Source: Leuctra nigra
Taxonomy: Eukaryota > Arthropoda > Insecta > Plecoptera > Leuctridae
Length of the DNA: 64,000 nt
Assembly: GCA_934045905.1 (NCBI GenBank)
Contig: OW203767.1
Span: forward strand, 27,846,785-27,910,784
Direction: 5' to 3'
The position numbers and the translations under genes are program-made. The notes under the pieces were generated by a model that saw only the letters and a list, made by a program, of their open reading frames with translations, was not told the origin of the DNA and made no database searches. This document shows positions 58,901 through 64,000 of this stretch, in pieces (the stretch's first letter is position 1; each line of letters starts with the position of its first letter).

Positions 58901-60188
58901 CCTCTGCAATCATGGCGGCTCAGTTATTAACAAGGTTTGGGAAAAGCTCAATGTTTGTTCACATCTTCTTTACAATGACTATGGTGGCAAAGATTGGCAA
59001 CGAAAATGATGTACTACGCTAGCACCAACACAACAAAATAAAAATCAGCTAGACTAGGTGGCACATTCAAGTTCAAGCGGGTTCACTTTGGAAAGTTTAG
59101 GTTGGCAACGAGTGAATTCAGGTGAAAGGTCTGGATGGTGCTGCTTAGTTACACCCTAGCGGCGTTGTAAGCGTAAATTGAACAGCCTGTATACAGGAAA
59201 TACACTGATTGTAAGGTAGGTATAAATTTTTCCTACTAATACGTTCTTTGTAGGTATTTAACATAAAAATAAACAGGGTTTCTAAATTATTTTATACATA
59301 TAAGACTGTGATAACTGATTACTTTCAAGGGAACCAAGTCTTATTTTGCTCCCCAATATGAAAATGTATAAAATCACCACTGTGATCAGATTAGGTACAG
59401 ATAAATTGTAAACTTGCCTTTCCAGTCAGCTGTCCGCCAAATGCGTAGAGTTTTATCGTCCGACTGTGACGCAAGGAATTTACCAACTGGGTCCCAGGTA
59501 ACGCCCTTCACAAGTCCTGTGTGGCCTTTCAGAACTGCTACTCTTTCTGAAAAACAGATTGATGCATGACATAACATTAACTCACTCAGATCATCATTCT
59601 ACATACAGTTTCTTATAGTTGAAAGAGAATCGGAATCACAAAATATGGGGCCAGAATCAAAGAATCACAGATTCTTCCAATTCTTTAAGAATCGGTGCAA
59701 TTGATATCGAAATCGTCCCACTCCTACTAATTACTAATTATTTTTTTAACAATTTTCTCAAAAAGAACAAAAATTATTCATGCCAAGACTATCTGTCCTA
59801 ATCCTCTCAACATAGCCTAAAATCATGTACCTACAGTCACTTGAAAAAAAAATGTTTTTAATTCTAGGTTGGAAGGAATATAAATAGAATTGAATCGATG
59901 AAGCTTTACCTGGCATTTTAAGAGTATTCCACACAATGACCGTGTTATCAACGGAGCACGTGGCCAGCCAGGCGTCGTGCGGCGACCAGGCCATGTCCAA
60001 CACGTCCCCGTCGTGACCTCTCAGCGTGCACGCGCAACGCCACGTCTCGACATTCACTTTCCCTCCGCTGCCGAACAGCGTGCCGCCGCTCGTGTATTTG
60101 CTGATCTTCCAGATCATGATGAGTTTGTCGTCGCCGCCAGACGCGAGGAACTTGCCGGAGAAGCTCCAGCGGACACAGTTGACGCACG
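46498..60188 (-). CDS. HIRA: HIRA histone chaperone, last ten coding exons (5' part not in window)
   Basis: Exons, minus strand, in order: 60188-59910, 59546-59418, 58903-58704, 57137-56918, 55351-55113, 54413-54160, 52697-52366, 51455-51238, 50505-50354, 46981-46498. All nine junctions keep the frame and give 834 codons to TAG. The protein deposits H3.3-H4 independently of replication, with UBN1, CABIN1 and ASF1. WD40 repeats fill the first four exons ([78 protein letters not shown]). The ASF1-binding B domain is in exon 54413-54160 ([13 protein letters not shown]). The last four exons form the Hira domain. About 70 N-terminal residues (first WD40 blade) are missing. The introns are full of transposons. 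Confidence 0.96.
47286..47446. mobile_element. 161-bp hairpin MITE in HIRA intron
   Basis: Arms of about 50 bp (cccttacctaatatcg and inverse; gtgctac...ctgtagc) with few mismatches. The TSD is not clear. Confidence 0.75.
47745..47950 (+). repeat. Dispersed repeat, copy 1, in HIRA intron
   Basis: Begins gttgctgaacacagat and ends caccatggtaacacattgtt. A second, same-strand copy lies at 55380-55580 in another HIRA intron. No coding capacity is seen. Confidence 0.75.
48201..49131. mobile_element. mariner-like element, decayed
   Basis: Both ends begin CGAGGTCTGTTCAAAAAGTA (right end inverted, with small changes) and are flanked by TA. On plus a remnant of the N-terminal transposase helix-turn-helix is readable near 48430-48630 ([11 protein letters not shown], then a W/[12 protein letters not shown] block), with stops and frameshifts. 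The rest has no frame. Confidence 0.88.
49197..50346. mobile_element. Pogo/Tigger-like MITE at a HIRA splice donor
   Basis: 1150 bp. Its ends CAGTAAAACCTC..AA(g/a)TCGAA are inverted and flanked by TA (49195-49196, 50347-50348). Repeated ttcgacttaa/acttcgattta words continue inward on both sides. No transposase frame is seen. The right TA is bases +6/+7 of the HIRA donor. Confidence 0.88.
50354..50505 (-). CDS. HIRA: HIRA exon directly followed by a Tigger-like insertion
   Basis: 152 bp encoding [12 protein letters not shown] through [14 protein letters not shown]. The donor is GTGAGTA, and a TA-flanked element (49197-50346) starts right after the TA at +6/+7, so only seven host bases of the intron remain before the transposon. 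Confidence 0.94.
51238..51455 (-). CDS. HIRA: HIRA exon: Hira domain
   Basis: 218 bp encoding [34 protein letters not shown] and [13 protein letters not shown]. It reads through a second set of beta-propeller-like strands. Donor AAG|GTACGG. Confidence 0.93.
51689..51781. mobile_element. Small MITE-like hairpin in HIRA intron
   Basis: Ends cctaatctcggccac and gtggtcgagattagg are inverted, about 93 bp in total. A second hairpin, 51826-51883 (ttttgaccgaattcattt and inverse), follows closely. Confidence 0.6.
52366..52697 (-). CDS. HIRA: HIRA exon: basic linker and start of the Hira domain
   Basis: 332 bp encoding [20 protein letters not shown], a basic PLPKRAR stretch that could act as a nuclear signal, an Ala/Val-rich linker, then [20 protein letters not shown]. 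Confidence 0.93.
53334..53760 (-). mobile_element. LINE fragment: ORF2 C-terminus and (TAA)n tail
   Basis: Minus-strand peptide [20 protein letters not shown] followed by [16 protein letters not shown], a C-terminal signature shared by several insect LINE clades. It ends in an Asn/Glu-rich tail and a TAA/ATT repeat at 53334-53355. 5'-truncated. Confidence 0.85.
54160..54413 (-). CDS. HIRA: HIRA exon: B domain (ASF1-binding)
   Basis: 254 bp. It opens with [20 protein letters not shown], the B-domain core that contacts ASF1 in known HIRA proteins. It is then Ser/Val-rich and of low complexity to QLVNG. Donor GGTAAGT. Confidence 0.94.
54655..54832 (+). mobile_element. tRNA-derived SINE, two tRNA-like halves head to head
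   Basis: The right half (54750-54832, plus) has an A box tagctcagttggtagag and B box agttcaagccc. The left half (54660-54720) reads as a B-box-type block on the minus strand (ggttcaagcccctgt). The opposite orientation of the two is unusual. Not a functional tRNA: the arms do not pair well. Confidence 0.65.
54962..55049. mobile_element. Small MITE-like hairpin in HIRA intron
   Basis: About 88 bp with inverted arms around aactcgagattaagttac and its near-complement at the right (cgatagttaacttaatcccg). Confidence 0.65.
55113..55351 (-). CDS. HIRA: HIRA exon: end of the propeller and linker
   Basis: 239 bp encoding [20 protein letters not shown], the LYGKNL block, then a Glu/Ala/Pro-rich linker to GPINKQ. 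Donor GTCAGT. Confidence 0.94.
55380..55580 (+). repeat. Dispersed repeat, copy 2, in HIRA intron
   Basis: Related to 47745-47950 along its whole length (ttgctgaacacagat ... aacacattgttggagact), same strand. Confidence 0.75.
56017..56522. mobile_element. hAT-like MITE with 8-bp TSD in HIRA intron
   Basis: Ends TAGGGGTGTTCACGATTA and (right, inward) TAGGGGTGTTCAACGATTA, TSD attattac (56009-56016, 56523-56530). The subterminal regions are dense in aatcgatt/aatcgaat words, a possible transposase-binding set. Confidence 0.92.
56918..57137 (-). CDS. HIRA: HIRA exon: WD40 repeats 6-7
   Basis: 220 bp encoding [29 protein letters not shown] and [20 protein letters not shown] up to CSWDG. The CCCAxGS.D.SLSVW block is distinctive of HIRA. 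Donor GTAAGT. Confidence 0.96.
57192..57579 (-). mobile_element. 5'-truncated non-LTR retroposon, 14-bp TSD
   Basis: Flanked by tgaattgaaattga (57178-57191 and 57580-57593). Read on minus it ends with gttgacgcgccattaaacaa then an AATAAT/CTAAT tail, so the 3' end is at the low coordinate. The GC-rich body gives an open frame on both strands but no domain, so I regard it as the 3' end of a LINE or a SINE. Confidence 0.85.
57755..58190 (-). mobile_element. LINE fragment, sister family of 53334-53760
   Basis: Minus-strand peptide [17 protein letters not shown] then [20 protein letters not shown], the same C-terminal signature as the fragment at 53334-53760. The 3' UTR shares gtcagggggtggg with it and the tail is A/T-rich (ataataaatat). 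Confidence 0.82.
58590..58650. repeat. Short inverted repeat in HIRA intron
   Basis: ttgattggctgtgcc (58605-58619) and its exact inverse (58625-58639) with a 5-base loop. Partial pairing continues outward (cggtatctg / taggtaccg). Confidence 0.85.
58704..58903 (-). CDS. HIRA: HIRA exon: WD40 repeat 5
   Basis: 200 bp encoding [20 protein letters not shown] through GHRKAVTCV. Acceptor TTGCAG, donor GTG|GTGAGA. Confidence 0.95.
59418..59546 (-). CDS. HIRA: HIRA exon: WD40 repeat 4, followed by a GC donor
   Basis: 129 bp encoding [20 protein letters not shown] through WRTADWK. The donor reads AAAG|GCAAGT. No GT donor nearby keeps the frame, and the G left over joins AG of the next exon to give Glu, so a GC-AG intron is the best reading. 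Confidence 0.95.
59910..60188 (-). CDS. HIRA: HIRA exon: WD40 repeats 2-3
   Basis: 279 bp. It starts after CCAG with two bases completing a codon and ends with G before GTAAAG. The first 49 bp of this exon plus the 54 bp of intron before it are tandemly repeated upstream (60140-60550). It encodes [11 protein letters not shown] and [16 protein letters not shown]. Confidence 0.96.
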
Positions 60189-60550
60189 CTGGCAAGGACG
60201 GAGAAGTATTGAATCATTCATTGCACTGTTCAAGGTCTACAGGACGCGAGGAACTTGCCGGAGAAGCTCCAGCGGACACAGTTGACGCACGCTGTCAAGG
60301 ACGGAGAAGTATTGAATCATTCATTGCACTGTTCAAGGTCTATAGGACGCGAGGAACTTGCCGGAGAAGCTCCAGCGGACACAGTTGACGCACGCTGGCA
60401 AGGACGGAGAAGTATTGAATCATTCATTGCACTGTTCAAGGTCTACAGGACGCGAGGACTTGCCGGAGAAGCTCCAGCAGACGCAGTTGATGCACGCTGG
60501 CAAGGACGGAGAAGTATTGAATCATTCATTGCGCTGTTCAAGGTCTATAG
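60140..60550. repeat. 103-bp tandem array covering a HIRA 3' splice site
   Basis: Four units start at 60140, 60243, 60346 and 60449 (period 103; the last is 102). Each has about 49 bp of HIRA exon start plus 54 bp of intron with the CAG acceptor. Unit 1 is the functional copy because the exon continues only there. Units 1-3 are almost identical and unit 4 is more diverged. Confidence 0.95.
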
Positions 60551-60859
60551 CTAGGTAAATAATTCTGGAAAAGTCTAAAATTGGAAAAGTTTCAGTTTAT
60601 TTTTCATGGTTTCCAAAAGTAATTTTGGCATTTTACTGTTAGGTTCCTTTTCTTCCACTAAGTATGATATTAAGGTAATTAGTACCTACATAACATCTTG
60701 ACTCTTAAGTATCGTAAGCTTTTCTATACTCAATAATTAATAGTTAATAGTTAATTCTACCTACAATTTAACATAAGATGAAATTATTAAATTTTCATAT
60801 GTCTACTCATAGTAGTCTAGTAGGTACCTAAATCCGACCACTCCCATCCTTGCCGACTG

Positions 60860-61547
60860 CCAACATGGCTTTCAAAAACGTAAATCTACAGTTACGGCAA
60901 TTTACCAATTCCTCACCACTCTCCATGCTGCACTCGACAAGGGGGACCACTCAATAGGCCTCTTCTATGACTTGTCGAAAGCGTTTGACACCATTGACCA
61001 CTGCCTCCTCCTACACAAGCTGGAGCTCTGTGGCATAACGGGTCTGGCTAACCGATTGGTATCCTCTTTCCTAACCAACCGCTCGCAGACAGTGATCCTC
61101 CCTTCCAACAACCCGCGCTCTCCATCTCTCATCACCTCATCCTCTCATCTAATTCGCTGCAGTGTCCCTCAAGGTTCTGTCCTTGCACCAACGCTCTTCC
61201 TCGTCTATGTGAACGATCTCCCTGACCTCATCACTTACGGCAACCTCTTTCAGTTCGCTGATGATACGAACCACCTCCTTACAGCTCCTAAACCCAAATC
61301 ATTCCTTTCCCTCATCGAGACAGCCAATGAGCAGGCAGCAATCATGTCGTCATACTGCTCGAACAATAAGCTCGCTCTCCAACCCTCCAAAACAACCTTC
61401 ATCAACTTCCACCCTCAATCCCACAAGCCGTCCATCTCTCCCCTAATCCGCATCAATGATCACATTATTCTTAGTACCCATCTAACTGCTACCCTCAATT
61501 GGTCTAGGTACTCACATCCAACACACGATCTCCACAATCCAGAGTAG
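60860..61547 (+). pseudogene. Reverse transcriptase of the truncated LINE
   Basis: Motifs in order: HGFQKRKST, GLFYDLSKAFDTIDHCLL, CSVPQGSVLAPTLFLVYVND, and FADDTNHLLT (the catalytic FADD). Frame is lost after NDHIILSTH near 61480-61505. Further CR1-type blocks follow in other frames: RIFILQKQTVCIIA (61925-61970) and IYNKLPQHI (63268-63295). Confidence 0.9.
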
Positions 61548-61631
61548 CTGCTTCTTGCTACACCGACTTAAGCCCATAGTCAATGCCCATTCCCTCACAC
61601 TTGTCTATCATGCTCATTTCTATCATGCACC

Positions 61632-61900
61632 TAGTGTTGGGACTTAAACATTTTCAAAGTGAAAATTTTCAAGACCTGTTGAAAATTTTCATGAAAATAC
61701 TCATATACAGAGGAACTTTTAGCATATTTTCAATTGTTTTATTTTGTAAAGTATTAATGGAGGTGTGTTACATTATTATGCGTGATATAAATACGTTTAA
61801 AAATGTCGGTGCACCTACCAGAAAAATAAAAAAATAAAAAAACAAATTTACCTTCCTCAGGATTCAAAACATTGAAAATTCATGAAAAATCCCAACACTA
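61632..61900. mobile_element. MITE in the truncated LINE
   Basis: Inverted ends TAGTGTTGGGA and TCCCAACACTA, with internal tgaaaattttcatga-type inverted words. hAT-like by its TAGTG start, but the flanking 8-mers (catgcacc and gggacacc) match only partly. Confidence 0.75.
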
Positions 61901-62171
61901 GGGACACCTCTTCCGGTGCCAACCGCATCTTTATCCTTCAGAAACAGACAGTTTGCATTATTGCCATGCCGGCATTGCTCGCCGCAAGACTGCCAAACCG
62001 AAGTTCATAATACTATTTATCCTGACTCTCACCTGCACCATCATCAATTGCCAGCTCCTTTGCTCGTGAGCACCCAACCCTCTTCCCCCTAAACTCATCA
62101 GTTCATCAATATGGCACTCGAGGGGGAAACTTTATACGTATCCCCACTCACTCTCACTCCTCCTTTACCAG

Positions 62172-63246
62172 CAGTGCCGGACTGGCTCGTCAGGGGCCTC
62201 GGCGGCTATTGTTACTATTTACGGATTTTTGGGAGAAAGCAGCCACCAGCCTGCCCCGCAGGGAGATTTTTGGATTTTTTAAACTTTAAAATGGAATTTA
62301 AAAACAATTTGGTGATTTTAAAAGTTCATTATTTCACAAGAAAAACATAACAGAAAGGCCTGCCAAATATGCCCCGCAGGGCGTTTTTTATTTTATGTTA
62401 TTCTTAAAATGATTTTGGGTTATGAAAACTTGTATTTTTTCAGAATGAGGCTAACAGAAAGTGACGTTAAATGTACCCAAATTCAGCCCCGCAGGGTTAA
62501 TTTCAATTTCAGTCACTTTTAAAACAATTTTGCGATTATAAATACGTGTACCTATTATTTTGAGCGAAGAAGCTAACAACGATATGAAATTTAAAAATCG
62601 CCTCAGCCTGCCCCGCAGGGCGATTTTTGAAAATTTGTATTTATTTAAGCGATTTTGGGATCTAAAAATGTGTATTTGGCTCCAAATGCCAAACAAAAAG
62701 TTAATGGAAGATGCGACAAACCTGCCCCGCAGGGCGCTTTTTTAATTTTTGTTTATTTCCATCGATTTTGGGATTGTATTCGTGTATTTGACTTCAAAAT
62801 GCCCAAATATGCCCCCGCCAGCCCCGCAGGGCGCTTTTGAACTTTTACAATTTTTAGTTCATAAAAAGAGGCCCCCAGACTAGATTTTTGTTAATTTTCA
62901 ATTGATTTATGGATTGCAAAATTGTGTATCTAAATGGCTTCAAAATGCTCAATGCTGTTATTGGAAGAAACAAAATAGAAGAGGCCTCCAGCCTGCCCAG
63001 AAGAGCACTTTTTGAACTTTTGTAATTTTTCAATCGTTTGTGGGATTGCAAAATGTTCATTTTGCTGCAACATGTTCACCATAAAGTTAATGGAAGATGG
63101 GTTTACTTACATAGAAGAGGCCCCCAACCTGCCACGCAGGGTGCTTTTTACTTCTGGTATCTTTAAATGGATTTTTTGATTATAAAAATGTATGTTATAC
63201 ACAATCTAGGGGCCTCAATAGCCAGGGGCGAGGCCGGCCCCCACTA
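62172..63246. mobile_element. hAT-like element with a CCCCGCAGGG tandem array
   Basis: The left end CAGTGCCGGACTGGCTCGTC resembles that of the element at 20222 (CAGTGTTGGACTGGG). The right end (ggccggcccccacta) is a diverged inverse. The interior has six CCCCGCAGGG decamers at 62254, 62372, 62487, 62611, 62724 and 62822, plus degenerate ones near 62994 and 63133, spaced about 98-124 bp in AT-rich units. No transposase. The TSD is not clear. Confidence 0.75.
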
Positions 63247-64000
63247 TATATACCTATGCACAATTATCTATAATAAGCTACCGCAGCACATCACCACCTC
63301 TTCCACCTGGGCCAGCTTCCAATCCAGTGTCAATGCCTACCTCCTCCAAGACCCATATCTAGTGGAGCGGTCGCTCCACCCAGCCAAGTCGTACCGTACA
63401 CTCACACCCACTCTACATACCGTAAATGCCTATATAAACTGAGGAGCAGACCAAACACTTTTACTGTAAGCAATAACATGGCATTTTCGGCCTACTAGAT
63501 CTCAAAATTGGAAAATCTCACATTGTTGCGAAATATCTTAATTTCGAGCAATGGCCCACCCCGCTACATATACCAAATTCGAGAACAATAGGTTATATCA
63601 TTTGCGAGCTAGAGGGCTGTGAAAACAGTGAAATTACATCACTTTCTGATTCTGATATCAGGGAACGTCGCTATCACCGCCACAGCCTAAACGGCTTAAC
63701 CAATCGATCTGATATTTTTACCACATGTGCACTTTTGGCGTCTGAGGTGCCTTTTTATAAAACCAACCGGAAGTCGCCATTTTGAAACCGGAAGTGACGT
63801 CATATCTTGAAAACGGCTAGACCGATCGGAATGAAACTATCGCCAAATGATTCAGACGGCCATATTTATGGAATATCAATATTTGAAGTAGAAATGTACT
63901 ATTACCGGAACCGGAAATGACGTCATAAAAATTAAGAATCAGACTTTAATCACCTCTTACTACAATAACTACATATTCAGAAGGCTTATAATGATACATA

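Larger units (their letters stand above)
60840..64000 (+). mobile_element. LINE (CR1-like), 5'-truncated, with two DNA-element insertions
   Basis: Begins inside the reverse transcriptase (HGFQKRKSTVTAI). ORF2 then continues with a frameshift near 61505 and is interrupted by the MITE 61632-61900 and the hAT-like element 62172-63246. ORF2 ends at about 63442 (..VNAYIN). From there to the window end is a 3' UTR-like repeat that also lies, inverted, at 38930-39560. Confidence 0.85.

Noticed and set aside
59977..60558. Repetitive protein of about 100 residues on the plus strand
   Set aside because: Caused by the 103-bp tandem array over the HIRA exon. The same words repeat because the DNA does.

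Overview
The window looks like an AT-rich, repeat-dense insect nuclear genome. The evidence is spliced genes with long introns, a Yellow/MRJP-family gene (a mainly arthropod family), and many non-LTR retrotransposons, DNA transposons and MITEs. A hemipteran, for example a planthopper, fits the repeat style, but that is an impression and not a demonstrated assignment.

Two host genes can be read with confidence. At 11092-12402 (minus strand) there is an intronless 436-codon Yellow/MRJP-family secreted protein. From 60188 down to 46498 (minus strand) lie the last ten coding exons of HIRA, the H3.3 histone chaperone. All ten exons join in phase into 834 codons, from WD40 repeat 2 through the B domain and the C-terminal Hira domain to the stop. 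The 5' exons are not visible in this window. A third host gene may be represented by one clean minus-strand exon at 633-815.

Most of the rest is transposable elements. Region 1-3.1 kb has a three-level nest (hAT-like > hAT-like > Tc1-like MITE). Region 3.8-8.6 kb is copy A of a composite element that starts with a 395-bp-arm foldback. Region 9.6-18.5 kb has MITEs, tRNA-derived SINEs and the yellow gene. Region 18.5-36.65 kb is a seven-level nest, where each boundary was read from target-site duplications (TSDs), reading-frame continuity or an empty paralogous site: LINE (minus) > composite element copy B > hAT-like element (TSD cgaacggc) > LINE (plus) > Harbinger-like element (TSD tat) > MULE (TSD tcattttac) > MITE (TSD taa). 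Region 38.3-40.9 kb packs three large palindromes and a LINE 3' end. Region 41-45.5 kb holds dispersed repeats. Region 46.5-60.2 kb is HIRA with transposon-loaded introns. Region 60.8-64 kb is a 5'-truncated LINE broken by two DNA elements.

The most interesting observations are the seven-level nest, and a 103-bp tandem array (about four copies) over a HIRA splice acceptor, in which every distal acceptor would lead to an early stop. Others are a Tigger-like element inserted within the +6/+7 bases of a HIRA donor, a GC-AG HIRA intron supported by codon phase, and a GC-rich palindromic decamer shared by three otherwise AT-rich hAT-like elements.
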